A DNA stretch of 64,000 bases from Straminergon stramineum (GCA_963920665.1 OY987272.1:14637001-14701000); one strand, 5' to 3'; shown: positions 26,301 through 38,244, counted from the first letter of the stretch. Notes: a model not told the origin generated them from the letters alone. Translations and numbers: made by a program.

Positions 26301-28578
26301 GAACGTGAGCCTTACAAATTAATAGTGCTTACTCTTGGATTTCTCTCTGCAGAGAATGTGCCACTAACCTCCTCCATTCATGTTGGAGAAAGAATGCGAG
26401 CATCTGTCAAGGTATTTTTTCTGCTATATCTCGTTTATTAGAGTATCAGACAATCTAGCTACGCTTAATATAACTCAAAAATCAAATGGAAGTAATTAAA
26501 CATGCAGTAACCCATTCGCAAAAGGACATCCTTATCTTTAGAAGGCTTAGAGAAGTCCAAGTGTCTCAACTGTGTTCTGTTTAAATGTATGGGGTTTAGG
26601 AAGTACAGTGTGCTGCCATGCACATTTCTCTAAGCCTAAACTGATTCTCCAGTATATTAAGTTTGCAGCTTGACTAATGTTGATTTTGTAAGCCACCTAC
26701 TAGTGAATATTGGATACGAGTACAGCTGCCTTTTTGTCCTACACTGATTACAGCTTTGAACGGGTTCAGATTTTGATGGTTCTTTATCAAATGAGAGTCC
26801 TTCTTGTGGAGGGTACATTGCCAGAAGTTGCTCCTTTAGTTGAGTTGCCCGAGGCCATCAGGGTTCAGCATCCAATCACGTCAACAACGGTGGGCACAGA
26901 GGTGGATATTTGTAAGCAATGATGGGCATTCTCAAAACCTTCATTTTGTATTCCATTCAGAATATTTCTGATGAAAATGTTCATTGGGTGAACCATCTTT
27001 CTTTGGGCAAATTTTCCGTCTGTAATTTTTAACTGCTACTCTTCCTGCCCGGAATTGTTATTTCACACAATCGGGAGTATTTGAGCCAATGTACACAGGG
27101 TAGGTTTGTTACATGCTACAATCCTAAACTTCTAGGAGTGAAGTGGGAATCCCTCCTCTGATTTGTCCTAGTAGTGAGGAGGGGAAATTAGCGTCATCTA
27201 GAACATTAGTGTTACCACAAAATTTTATTTCTGTGGAAATTGGTACAATACAGGAATATTACAACCTGCACTAATTCAAAATAGCGTGACTTTGGTAAAT
27301 TAGTGTCACACGCACTATTGGGGCAAATCAATGTAGTTGGATGTGAGTTTAAAATACTATCACGACCAGCACCATTTCTAAGTCAAATCTTCAATCACGT
27401 TTTAGTGTGCAAAATGTGAAGAATTAGAAGATGGGTCCCAACCGAGACTCTTCAATGATCATAACTTCCAATGGTTGAGAGTTAAAGGTGAGCTTATTCT
27501 TTTTTTAAAGTTAAGAAGATTTCCTACAAGATTGTGTGGTTATTTGCGTGGTTTGTTTGCCTGTTGAGGAAAATATTGAAGGTCAAAATTGTGCCCTTTC
27601 TCATTTGTGAGAGTTTGAAATAAGGACTGAGCGGACATTCGATCGTGGTGGAAGGGACCCTAAAGGTGTACTATAGTGGTACTTCCGGTTTTAGGCTCCC
27701 ATGATTTTTCTACATCCATCTGACAACTATCTATTGATTAGGATTCATTCTGCTTAGCACAGGAATATTCTATTTTTCAAGACTAACAATGCCTCCGAGC
27801 ACGTCTTAATAGTGGAGGATGCCTTCCTTTTGTTCGGCAGGTTGCAACTTAACCTCCAACTCTGGCAGATGACACATTGTGATTTCTTGTGGTCTGTATT
27901 GCAGTGGAAGATGCCAAGCCATGCAAGGTTGCATTTGAAAGAGGGAAAGAGCGGCATGTGCATCTCGTTGTGGTGTTGGGAGAAACAGCAGGGTCGTTGT
28001 TGTTGGTAGAGGACGTTTCCATCAAGCAGCGCCGTGGTGTGATCCGTGTTACAGCCCCTTTAGTTGGCTCAGATGTAAGTAACCAGACTTTAACCCTTGG
28101 TCCTTGTTTTAAGGTTTTTTATGTGGTTTATGTAATTGTGCGGATTGGAATGCTTGTTCTTATAATTTATTCAAACATATGTGGTAGGTCAGTTTATGAA
28201 CTATGCTATTTATGGGAAGTCCTGAGTGGCACTCACTTGTGAGCAAGAAGGCTTTGTATATCTGAGATCGAAATTGACATGTTATTACTGGTTGTTGGGA
28301 TTTGACAGCCTAGAGTCGATGAGAAACATGCGACTTGGCTACACTTACGGATTCGATCGCCCCACCAGCCCTTGGCAGATGTAGGGAAACTAGGTCTTTC
28401 CAAAACAAGTCCGAAGGTGAAGAATCTTGTGGATGGGCGATGGACTCTTGCTTTTGAAGATGAAGAAGCTTGCAAGCATGCCTGCCTCTTTATCCAGGAG
28501 AAACTGGCTAATCAACGCCAATCTATCAGTCTTATAGTATCACCTTTTTTAGCGACAGATACTGGCGCGCAGCAGTGA
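20314..28578 (+). CDS. CLEC16A/TT9-like FPL-domain protein (GFS9/TT9 homologue)
   Basis: This is the plant relative of human CLEC16A and Arabidopsis TT9/GFS9, a peripheral Golgi/endosomal protein needed for vacuolar trafficking and endomembrane or autophagy functions. Twenty-one exons join in frame to about 812 aa (TT9 is about 840): 20314-20360, 20682-20733, 21034-21110, 21343-21479, 21778-21874, 22070-22127, 22449-22557, 22705-22828, 23136-23340, 23523-23779, 24035-24123, 24216-24286, 24471-24554, 25160-25231, 25356-25496, 25739-25844, 26090-26161, 26353-26411, 26770-26911, 27905-28074 and 28309-28578. It starts [11 protein letters not shown]. The FPL domain includes [20 protein letters not shown] near residues 161-180. 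Later landmarks are [40 protein letters not shown] and [10 protein letters not shown]. The donor of the tenth exon (GTTCGT) is the least certain junction. No disabling mutation was seen. Confidence 0.93.
24655..24905 (+). pseudogene. Mitochondrial rpl6-rps13 fragment in intron 13
   Basis: Within the CLEC16A/TT9 intron, one frame reads [20 protein letters not shown]. It matches the end of mitochondrial rpl6 (YKKQGK) running straight into the start of rps13 (SYILGTN). After a one-base shift the frame continues [20 protein letters not shown], then AIQV and FTKYQIDRI, a typical N-terminal part of plant mitochondrial S13. The rps13 start codon is changed and the frame ends at a stop after about 60 codons, so it is not functional. 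The rpl6-rps13 order is that of bryophyte mitochondrial genomes (from general knowledge). The simplest reading is a nuclear insertion of mitochondrial DNA. Confidence 0.85.
27238..27345. repeat. Dispersed repeat, copy 2, in a CLEC16A/TT9 intron
   Basis: This is the partner of 15041-15140, with the same succession of blocks around GGTAAATTAGTGTCACAC. It lies in the roughly 1-kb intron between exons 26770-26911 and 27905-28074, the longest intron of the gene. Confidence 0.6.
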
Positions 28579-29493
28579 TAGAAACCTTTGAATACATATT
28601 TTCCAGGTACCAAATGGTACTAGTTTCACTGTAGGGGCCATTCTCTACCATTTCTGTTTCCTTTCCTGCGTCTTACAGCCTAATTGTTTTCGCATGGGAA
28701 GAAGGTGCACCCGCTCACCATTGTGTCGGGAAAGCAACTGGCTAGCCTCTCCGCAAGTTTTATCTTGCTTGTGAAATCCGCGCCAGGCTGGTTCCTCAGA
28801 TTTGGAGCTGAATTTTCAAGCCATTATGTACAGTAGCCCAATGGGCATTCTCTCTTGAACTGCCATCACGCACGCACACTCTGGAGTGAGTGGCCACAAA
28901 TTTGTCACTCTTGTAGCAGCTTCAGGTGTATTGTCCTACATTAAGGATGTACATTGCTCTCTATCTATGTAGAACAATATCAATGAAGATTCAGGTACTT
29001 TGAATCCATCATGTTTCTGCTGTTCCGTGCCTCTGTTACTTCTGGATCTCAACATATTTTGTTACCTTTCTCAATTCCGCTAGATTTCTGACGGTGTATT
29101 TGAGGGTTTTGAGCAAGGATATTGATCTTGGCAGTTCGCGCGCAAATCCTAATCTTTGGGCACAAACCTCTCGTGAGGCTGTTGGCAAGTTCAGATATGT
29201 GAAAATGACCTATTTCGATGCGGTTACAATCTGCAATGTTTTACGTGACCCAAGTCCGTATATCAGGATACTAGCTCTTGTTGATTTCTATAGGCTGCAC
29301 TTCGTGATTGTCAACTTGCGAAGATGATGCGCAGTTTGCACACACACAGCCGAGTTGAGGGTCGTTTTTCCATCTCAGTTAACATAGAAGGACGAGGTAG
29401 TCTAGAAAGAAGGCTACTGCAGGAATAGTGGTAGTTGTGGAGAAGCTTGGCATTAATTCCAGCATGTTCATTTTCCATGGGGTTGGAGTAGCG
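28579..29493. other. 3' flank of the CLEC16A/TT9 gene
   Basis: The first few hundred bases probably hold the 3' untranslated region. Beyond that I see only an unsupported 77-codon open frame (29094-29327) with no recognised similarity. Confidence 0.5.
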
Positions 29494-32170
29494 ATGGCTG
29501 CTGCAAGGAGAGTGTCACGACGGTTGAGAACATGGTTTTCCTTCTCCGCCAGATCTTGCAGCAGCGGTTATTCGTATGGCGAGACATCGGAACAGATGCA
29601 GCAGCATTCCAGAATTTGAAGAGCCTCCCAACGTCTGCCCTACTTAGCCCACCTTTCAGAGCTCACTTAAACCCTAATTTTGGCTCCTATACTATCTCTG
29701 TATGCTTTAGTGTTTGCGAACTTGGAAAGTGCGTGCTGGTTCTGAGGAAGCTGCCACGCATCCTGAAATAGGGATTTCACTTAAAAAATCTGTTTTAGGA
29801 ATTTTCAGACATCATAAAAAGAATCTTCCCCATGATTCGTGGAGAGGTTTCCGTTTGGTTACAACGATCACATAGAAAGAGGCCTCCTCTAGTCCCCCTG
29901 ATACATAGGAAGGCATCCAGAAACAGTGTTTTCAATTAAATTGGGCTTCAGTAGCTTTCAGACATCATAAGAGAGTTTTCGTGATGATTAATTGAGTGGT
30001 CTTCCTTTGAATATATCTGATTATATAGAGGCTTCCCCATGATATATAGGGAGGGCTTTGTATCTCTCATTGAATCATGGGAATGATTTTCTTTAAGATG
30101 TCTTAAAGGTCAACCTTACTGAAAACCCTATTCATTGCTGTCAAACAAGTCAGATTTATATTTGATGTTGTGATAATGTACGACACCAAATTACAAGAGT
30201 TTAGAGCTCTGACGAGAATGGGCAAGCAAGTAAATGAATTGGTAATGACGATAATCCTCACTGATCCGTCAGTCCATCATCCAGGGGTTCGTAAACACTG
30301 AGGTTTAAAAGACTGGACTTGCAAATGGCTTGAGATGATTCTGACACAAGCAAGACTGTTGGATGTGATTCACAGGACTGCGTTTGACATAGATGGTGTT
30401 TTCATACGAGGCAGTGAAACGATCGGAAGGGCACCTGATGCACTTCGAGTACGCCTGTGCAAGGATGTCCAGAAAGGCTCATTGTATTTCGTTGAGATTC
30501 CATTGGCTCAGTCTTTCTCATTTGTGAGGCACCTTTGAACTCCAGATATAGGATGGCAGTGCGACTGAGTGCTCCATGATGGTTGAGTGCTACTTTTACA
30601 GGTGGAGGAACAACAGAAGCAGCCCGAGCAACAGAGCTAAGCTTAAGTCGACAACTTGCAGTTCCTGTGAACTCCACTCAGGCACTCAGGTAAATGATCT
30701 ATAGTGAACTTGCCATTGACTGCACAACTCTGTGGCTATAATCTATTGTAAACATGCCATTGACAACCCAAGTTATGAATGGCTTAGCAAATTGAAAATT
30801 TTATAAAATGATTTGAATCTTCATACAATTATTGATGACCGAGTCTTGAACCTTCCCGCAGAAAAATGGTTCAAGAATGATGTACATCTTGTGACCCATG
30901 ATGCACTTAGTGATGGACGTTCAAATTTTCATTAAAACCAAGTTCTTCCCCTTCACTGACAAACCGCTGCACAGTTATTTCACTTGCCCAAAGAGTGAAA
31001 GTTGGTCATATAATTAACTTTCTATCAAATTAAATGAAAAATGCTTAGCACCTATTCCGCGCAGTTTTTGTTTAGTTAGTGTGCGGTTATTGTGTGGCGA
31101 AGTGGGAAGTGTGCATCCAATGACATGTCTCCCCTACTAAAGTTTTTTTGAGCGATCTTTTCGAGATGAATGGTATGGCACTGCTTTTTCTGCGGCTATT
31201 TCTTATGGTGCTTACTTGTTCAACTTCTAAACTTCTCTCAGCGAAACAACACGTTCTGGAAACTGATCGGTAGTGATGGGATTTTCGCAGGTACACCTGG
31301 ATCACACTCCATTCAAGTACCTTGCAAAGCGGTTTGTTTCCAGCATCACTGCGTTCTATGTCATAGTGTTTCTACATCGATCTGCTCATTTCATTCTTTT
31401 GCTTCATGCAGCCTGGGTTGGTAGTTCTAGGTCTTCTAAGATATTTTACACTCGAATTGAGCTCTACCACTTGGAGCTGCTTCTGTTGAACGATATGATC
31501 ATTGAATGCAGCTTCATCTTGAGGAGGGTTCTGGCTATTCGTAAAGGTGACCCAGAAGCAGCTGTGATCAGCTATGGTTTCTCGAAAGCTACACATGAAA
31601 AAACATGAAGTGCAAATCTTATTAGTATTTTTTACTGTTTTTAGGGGAAGGTTGGGGTCTGGGCAACATTTTTTAACTAACTTACATCACAGATGGATGT
31701 TCTATTCCTAACAAATCAAAGTGCAGCAGCTTCTTCATTGCATCTTGACTAGTATTAAGTTTGGTTTTGGACGGGTATTTCTGTCAAAGATTTCAAGATT
31801 ACCATACGATCCATCATGTATTGGAATAGAAATTCTGTTTCATAGATCTTGTACTGGAACCATTCTTCTGGTGTTAATGCCTTCAGCCAATCAGAAATTC
31901 CATTTTGAAGCAAATGGTGTTGCTACTTCAGAATAGTGATAAAGATTAAACTAAGATGGCCAGGTATTGCAAAGAATTTCAGCACACTGATCCTTTGCAG
32001 TCTTACAAGCCGTGGGGTAAAAATGAGCCTGCTAGCGACGACATGCTCATACTTGCAAATGAAAGGCAGATTGCAGCTGTGTTTGTGTGTAGTGAACCGA
32101 ACACAACCCTACTAGTACTTACTGCCGCAGCACAAGATAGTAAAGTACTTCATCTGGAGCGCTTAGGGTA
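29494..32170 (+). pseudogene. Decayed HAD hydrolase gene (HDHD5/CECR5-like)
   Basis: Scattered exon-like pieces follow the order of the HDHD5/CECR5 family, HAD-superfamily hydrolases often located in mitochondria. A possible first exon at 29494-29619 encodes an Arg/Ser-rich leader (MAAARRVSRRLRTWFSF). Next come TAFDIDGVFIRGSETIGRAP (HAD motif I, about 30376-30525), GGGTTEAARATELS and LAVPVNSTQ (30602-30689), HTPFKYLAKR (31291-31331), GDPEAAVISYGFSKA (about 31550-31595), and DPLQSYKPWG plus QIAAVFVCSEP (31956-32103). A possible LERLG tail lies near 32155. Splice-like AG and GT dinucleotides flank several pieces, but the frames no longer join: the second to third and third to fourth pieces are out of phase, and the segment after VFVCSEP is missing. 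I read it as a pseudogene; a very divergent live gene is less likely. Confidence 0.75.
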
Positions 32171-32410
32171 AACATTAGAGAAATTTTGGACTCTCCGGAG
32201 GGCAGCCAAGGTTTGACAAGCCAGTCTATTTCTTGAGCCTATTGAAGCTACTTCGAAGAGGGAACTTTCTGACAAAACAAAGATTCACCTTGTGTGAGTA
32301 TCGGGAGTTCTAAAAGAACATTTCGGTTTTCTATTCCACAATTGTCAAAGGGAGGTGCTTCAGGGGTGCTTTCAAATATCAAAATAACACTTGTCACAAC
32401 CCTAACTAAT
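32171..32410. other. Short spacer after the HAD pseudogene
   Basis: No feature was recognised here beyond possible further decay of the same pseudogene. Confidence 0.4.
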
Positions 32411-32875
32411 AGTAGGGGAGGCAACCCATTTCTAACCACTCCCCCATTTGGGCAGGGTATACTATTCTATTTCCGTGCAGTGTCAAAGGAATAAATGATC
32501 AATTCTGACACAAAATGGTTGGGAATTGTATTGTTGCTTGGTAAGATGATACTTGGTGATGAGCAAAATTTTGCATACCACAGGATGAGGTGTTCATTGA
32601 AAGCATAGTTTTGTGCTACAGTTCTCCATCATAGTAATGAAGCATTATTTCCAACCCGTGATCGGAATAGAAACACGTATGTCACTAGAATGGGAGGGAC
32701 AAAATCTCTGGCTTATTAATTCACGGTAAGTCTACTTTGAGGAAAAAAAATCTGAAAAATTATGGAAACCATGCAAACTATTTTTCTACACATGAGAAAA
32801 TTTACCTCCCTAAGAACACACCCTCCCAATAAGTCTAAACGCTTAAATGGCCAAGAATGGGTTGCCTCCTCTACT
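32411..32875. mobile_element. MITE-like element with GGAGGCAACCCATT ends
   Basis: The left end reads AGTAGGGGAGGCAACCCATT. The right end, reverse complemented, reads AGTAGAGGAGGCAACCCATT. These are nearly perfect inverted repeats about 465 bp apart. No coding sequence is present and no clear target duplication flanks it. Confidence 0.7.
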
Positions 32876-33712
32876 TGAGAGTGAATGCTCTGACATTTGG
32901 AAGTGACTAAGTGCAGAAATAGGGGAAAAGTTCCTCAAGCAAAATAAATGTAATGCACTAAGGGTCCCTCTCCGCACTTCCTGACAACCCTCCGAAGAGT
33001 CCAAAATTTCTCTAATGAATACCAACAAAAGCAGAGGTCTAGGCAAAAGAAAATTCAAATAAAAATCAGTATCTCGATTCCCACTCTATTCTAATTCTTT
33101 AGTAACATTCAGTTGAATGTGACAGGTAATGGGCAAGATTCAAACGCACAATTCGGTTTGAAAGTTCCACCCATCTCGTTAAAGATCTCTTGCGTTTCTT
33201 CATAAAATGAGCATCATCAGATTGAAGTATTTCAGTAGAAATCCGTAAGTTGAAGCATATTACTAAGCGGAGTGCACGAGGTGCACCTCCAACGTCACTT
33301 GTATGAGAGTTCAGTAGCTTTCGAAGGCGCTGGGAGTTGATTTGGGGCTTGCTTGCCATTGGGTCGTTGGTGGCGCAGACTTCATCGATCTCCCCAAATT
33401 ACTTTGGTCATGTACATTGTGAGGTAAGTAACATGCATGATTGTTAGAAACCTACTTGACTTCTACATTCAACTAGATTCTATTGTAGTGATATGCATCG
33501 TCGATTTCGTTTAAATTCTCCCCACACAAGATGTGACTTAGTCATATTAAATGATTGTCTTGAATCAAGGACAAGTAATAATTTTTGTTTTAGAACGTGT
33601 GTTCTTCAAAGGTGCCATGGATAAAAATACCTCAAATTTAACAAAATTGTTGTTATGGGGAACTTGGATCTTGAGTTTTGGATTTTAGAGTTTACAATGT
33701 ACAAATTCAAAA
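32876..33712. other. Unassigned DNA with an 86-codon minus-strand frame
   Basis: A minus-strand frame at 33099-33359 (starting MASKPQINSQRLRKLL) is open and basic but unrecognised. No neighbouring exon could be joined to it. I would not call it a gene. Confidence 0.3.
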
Positions 33713-35216
33713 ATGGTAGGAGAAACTAGCAATTGGATTATTCAAGTCCATGCTGCTTTGGAAAGGGATGAAGCCAATGATGCTTCACAGCTATTGATCT
33801 AGAAGGTACCCTCCAGATTCAGGACCATTGTTGTGTTATACAAACCTCTCCATTGGCATTTTGGACTTCACTACTACTCTGAGAATCTAGATTCCAACAA
33901 TAGTGAAGGAATCAAAGTAGAAGTGGCAGGAGTGCTCAAATTGACACGTGATAGATGGGATATTAACTTTTGCAAGCACATGGTTGTAGAGCCAAAGGAA
34001 TATTAGCAAGCAATCTATCGGCACAGTCATCATGCAGAATCCTATTCAATTGAAGAAATCAGATGTTGCTTGATTTTAGATGGAGCCTCCCTAGTTTTAA
34101 TTTATCAATATCAGGGTAGAGGATTTCAAAGCTTGGGCCAAGCATTACAGAAAGTAGTAATGAAGAACCAAATACGACATTCAATGTGGGAAGTGTTTTG
34201 CTTGGTGGAAAACCAAATTCCCATGGAATTGTTGGAAAGAGTAGTGGGCATATTGGTGAAGGAATGCAAGGATAACATAGGAGCACTGCAAGAATGGGAA
34301 AGCAATGATTGTAAACAGAATATTTTTGCATGTGCCTGGTAGAAGTCATTCAATCATTCCCTTCTTGATGCCTCCAAAGAACGTGAGGTTTTCAAGAGAA
34401 GGAAGAGGAGTCTGTTAGAGCATGCTGATTGTTATTGAGGTGTCCAAGGTTGTCTATATTGACGTGAATCTAGATTTTCATGTCGGTATATCCATCAATG
34501 TCCGTCCTGACACGTCCCAAAGTTGATGACTAAAAAAATTTTCTTTTTTTTTGACGGCTTGCCATCGACTTGGATGGTTTATTCATCCCTATTGACAACC
34601 TGCCATTGAATCTTGACGTTTTCTCTGTTTGTTGTCCATCCAAATGTAACGTGACGTTGTTGACCCTAGAAGTGTCTACATTCTGGACAACACATATCAC
34701 TTGCTATGCGGGTAGGAGAGCTTGGGAGCAAAGCATGTAAACTATTATCCTCAAAAGTATTTAGCTACAAATTTCGAGGCATGCGGGGTGATGATAAAAG
34801 GTAAGGAGTTCACTTTCTTTGAAGACATTACATTTGGAAACGGTTGCTTGTCAGTGCCTTATCTTTGAGTACGCAATACAATTGAGCAATATCTTTGCAA
34901 CCTCGTTGTCCACAAAACACTCACAAGACCTAACAAATGCCCTCAACATGCTGCTAGATGTTACACAAATTTTATAGCAAGCTTGATGAGGACTCCACAG
35001 GACATCATTTTTTTAGAAAAATTAAGTGTCCTATCAGTACAAGTTGGCTCACATGACAATGTTTCCGATATGTGGAAACACATTAATTCCAATATTACGA
35101 GGCCTTACGTCACAGACAACTTCTTAATGATGATGACCACTAAGGGAAACTACACAAAAAAGAGACGAAACAAATATCTTTTTGAATTTGAGATGAAATT
35201 CTGTTCTAGATCCTAG
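33713..35216 (+). pseudogene. DUF247-family protein remnant with stops and an insertion
   Basis: DUF247 (PF03140) is a large plant family of proteins of unclear biochemical role, some linked to self-incompatibility in grasses. From 33713 one frame runs to 34342, broken only by TAG codons at 33800 and 34004. It shows VPSRFRTIVVLYKP, HFGLHYYSEN, LILDGASLVLIYQYQG and LVENQIPMELLERVVG, the family's VENQIP hallmark. About 350 bp of unrelated sequence follow. The C-terminal half resumes in another frame from about 34690: LDNTYHLLCG, stop, then TNFEACGVMIKGKEFTFFED, SVPYL, stop (near 34866), VRNTIEQYLCNLVV and RTPQDIIFLEKLSVL. At least four stops and a frame change make it non-functional. Confidence 0.85.
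34343..34690. repeat. Unrelated insert splitting the DUF247 remnant
   Basis: No DUF247-like frame is visible across this stretch, while family-like sequence resumes on its right. It contains repeated words such as TTGACG/CGTCAA and TGCCATCGA/TGCCATTGA. Faint similarity between its ends in opposite orientation suggests a small transposon; the ends are not fixed. Confidence 0.4.
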
Positions 35217-35514
35217 ATTTTTTTGTCATACATTGTAGCTACTGCTATCACCATAGATACTCTGATTGAAGTATATGTAGCTATCATAGGCTCAAATAGG
35301 ATAAAAACATAGTTTTCACCCAAACTTTGAAGCTTGTGCTTATCAAAATGTACACAATCATCCTTCATGATGTTGAGTAATAAAATGTGAGACCATCTAG
35401 AGGACTTTCTTGGTTAGAACTTAGAAAGTTGGTATCATGGTTGCTATAGTGGTTGGCTGCTACTCTGCTAGCACCAAGCACTACTTGTCGAAGAATCGTG
35501 GCATTGATTAGGCA

Positions 35515-35890
35515 GTGGACTTGTAACACATGTCCAAGCACGATCTATGAATTGCATTGCCATAGGACAAATTATTTCTATCATCAAGGGAAATTTCAGT
35601 GTTGCTATGACACCACCAAAGTGTAAGTGTAACATATAGCCTTTTTGAAGGATGTTTTGCTACGTTTAGTAGACTTGCTTGAAGTTGTTTGAAATCGAAA
35701 TTGCTTTGCAATATGTGACTCATGAAAGTTTTTCTGAATTTTATCTACATTTGATATAATGCAGGGTTCTTGAGAAGGACCCTTATCATCTTAATTGTAT
35801 GCCATTGCATATTGCTTCCACCTTAGAGCTAGGACAAAAAAACGACCTTTTCTTAAGAGCTCATAATTTGGTACAAGAATATCCGCAAAA
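35515..35890 (+). pseudogene. Two-exon fragment of APC6/CDC16
   Basis: APC6/CDC16 is a TPR subunit of the anaphase-promoting complex. An upstream piece ending at 35622 encodes YHQGKFQCCYDTTKV. It is followed by a GTAAGT donor, an AG acceptor and an exon (35765-35890) encoding LEKDPYHLNCMPLHIASTLE, LGQKNDLFLRAHNLVQEYPQ and K. The two join in frame across the intron and match the APC6 region just before the WFAVGCYYY segment. Neither that next exon nor earlier APC6 exons is found nearby, and the N-terminal part of the first piece no longer resembles the family. It is therefore an isolated gene fragment with its intron, so it was not copied from spliced mRNA. Confidence 0.75.
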
Positions 35891-36313
35891 GTATGTGGTT
35901 GTTTGTTTTTCTGTACAAACTAACTATGTGACGTACTCTACTTCAATTGAGCTTTATTTTGGGTTATTTAGAGAAATAAATGCTTGATTGTTTATTTTTA
36001 TTATAAATTTCGACAAAATTGTCATGCTTGCATTTCTTTTGGTCATCTCTTTCTTTTTGAAGATGGTCCATAGCTAGAGGGTGTATGTTGAGCACTCTAC
36101 TAATAGTTTGCATGAATGTTTCGTATTGTAGCACAATTTATTTTTCTTTACTGAGAAATTTCATTTTTTAACATTTTGTCAACTCCAAACTTTTCGAAGG
36201 ATAATGTAGAAGAAGGTGTCATCAACAGCCCTCCAAGTTGAAGACCACTTAGGACACTCATTTACTCATTGTCCCTATTGAGATAAGCAAACTCTACGCT
36301 AGGGCGTGGGCAT

Positions 36314-36769
36314 TTGTATTCGCCATCTCCACAAATGGAAGTGATAGTGCATAAGAAACTCTATACAGATGTGAATGGGGTTGTACAAGAACTTTGCCTT
36401 CAAGACAATGTTCTATCGCCAATTGCTCCTTCGCATCCTTCGCTTAGCATCGACGACGACAAGGCAATTTCTACACTAGGGGATCTAAAATTGAGTTTTA
36501 GATTGGGTTCATCTAGTGAAGACCAATATCTTTGTCATGACAATAGTAGGTCTATTCCTTCCTAGTATATGAAAGACAGATCTATTACTTCAGTTGGTCC
36601 TATTTTCCACTGTAGGATTTTGCATGATAACCGTCGTTCAACAAAGTCACAATCAATTCGAAGTGGAGAGCCGTACATATATAATGTTTGTAGGTTCCAA
36701 ACAAAGTCACCTACTCAACTTTCTAGATCTCTTTCAAACTCCAAGATTCCTCAAAGTACACAAAAATGA
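36314..36769 (+). other. Unidentified frame of about 150 codons with one stop
   Basis: One frame is open from 36314 to 36769 except for a single TAG near 36563. It reads MYSPSPQMEVIVHKKLY at its start, SFRLGSSSEDQYL before the stop and YMKDRSITSVGPIFHCRIL after it. Just upstream, near 36240, a short stretch reads HLGHSFTHCPY, loosely like a worn zinc knuckle. I cannot assign a family; a relic of a retroelement or of a host gene is possible. Confidence 0.35.
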
Positions 36770-37463
36770 AAGGCGAATGAGACTAATCCATTGTCCTTAA
36801 GAGCGTTCAATGTGTCCAACAAGGGTTGTAGGCTGCCTCGGCCTTCTCAACGCAATGATATCTTTGGCAAAGCTTAAACCACTTGAGGCAACAATGAACA
36901 TTTTCATAAACAAAAGCAATGGTTAATTAATTCATTTTTGTTTAGGATACTGTCTACACTAATCTTATCATTACTATAAATATAGAAGGCATTACTATAA
37001 GTAGAACAAAAATAATATATTGAGAAAAAAAAAGTGTTCCATATGCACTATGTTCCTCTATTTGTACAAAAAAGAGGCTTCAACTATATTTGTACTCTTC
37101 AATGTAAAGCCCGGGGAGGACACTCTTCGTATTTTCTGGGTACCACGTGCGGCGCTGGGGTATTTTTAGGGGGGGTATTTATATATTTTTTTGAATTTTC
37201 AGGCCCCTATAATTACTTATAAACCCCCCTAGAGCCCATATTATCATGCCTATCTTTACTTATAATACGTACATAGGCTGAATTTATTGGAGGCTATTTT
37301 CTTTATAAAGAACAAAACTAATTTAACAAGTAATGAGAATTAAAGTGACAAGATATGCCCTGTACACCCACAAGATTCAACTTTAAGGCAAAAAATGGAT
37401 GTGTTTACATTAGAATGCATACTTGAAGACAAATACATGCACAAATGCTAAATAAAAGCAAGA

Positions 37464-37595
37464 CATTACAAATGACAAAGTAATGAAAGAGTTTAATGTA
37501 CAAAATGTGTTAAAAAACACAAACATTACAAATGAAAAAGTAATGAAAGAGTTTAATGTACTAAAGGTGTTAAAAAACACAAACATTACAAATCA
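37464..37595. repeat. 60-bp tandem repeat inside the transposon
   Basis: About 2.2 copies of a 60-bp unit are present, each with AAAGTAATGAAAGAGTTTAA and GTGTTAAAAAACACAAACAT. Copies differ at only a few bases. Confidence 0.9.
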
Positions 37596-38145
37596 TTTAC
37601 AAGAACTATGGCAACAAGCTGCAGTTCTAAGCCATCCAACACATGTGAAAAAAAATTTAGAGTCTATGACACAAATGTCTACTTGTACATGAGACTCATA
37701 GTCACCCCAAACCAATTGGAGAAGTGATCAGCTCCTTCACTCCTACAACCATGTTCTGCAAATCCACCAATCATCACATTCCAAGTGATTACACTGCACC
37801 CCATAAATCACAAGTCACAAGTCTGATTGACAAAACCAGCAGCCTCTCAGAAAACAGTCATGCATCAAAAAAGATGCCACACTTCCAATACATGTGAACA
37901 AGTGCATCCCTCACACACAAATGTGACTGAAGTCCTCCTTTCAGCTCTACTTTCAGCTCTACAAGGCCCCAAGATGTGCACATGCATTCAAAAAAATTGC
38001 ATAAGGAATAGCATTTGGTTTAGGGCCAACCGGTTGCACTTGAAGAAGCACTTCAACTGGTTTGTGCCCACAGCCATGTTCAGCGACTCCACCAATCCTC
38101 ACGGTCCATGCAATTCATGCGATCCTCCACAACTCCTCCTTCACT

Positions 38146-38244
38146 TGTGCATCATCCACACTGCCACATTTACCACACATGTGAACAAGCGCATTGTGCA
38201 TCATCCACACTGCCACATTTACAATGCATGTGAACAAGCGCATT
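38146..38244. repeat. 49-bp tandem duplication inside the transposon
   Basis: Two copies share TGTGCATCATCCACACTGCC and ATGTGAACAAGCGCATTG, offset by 49 bp. Related CACATGTGAA words occur upstream at 37.64 and 37.89 kb. Confidence 0.85.
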
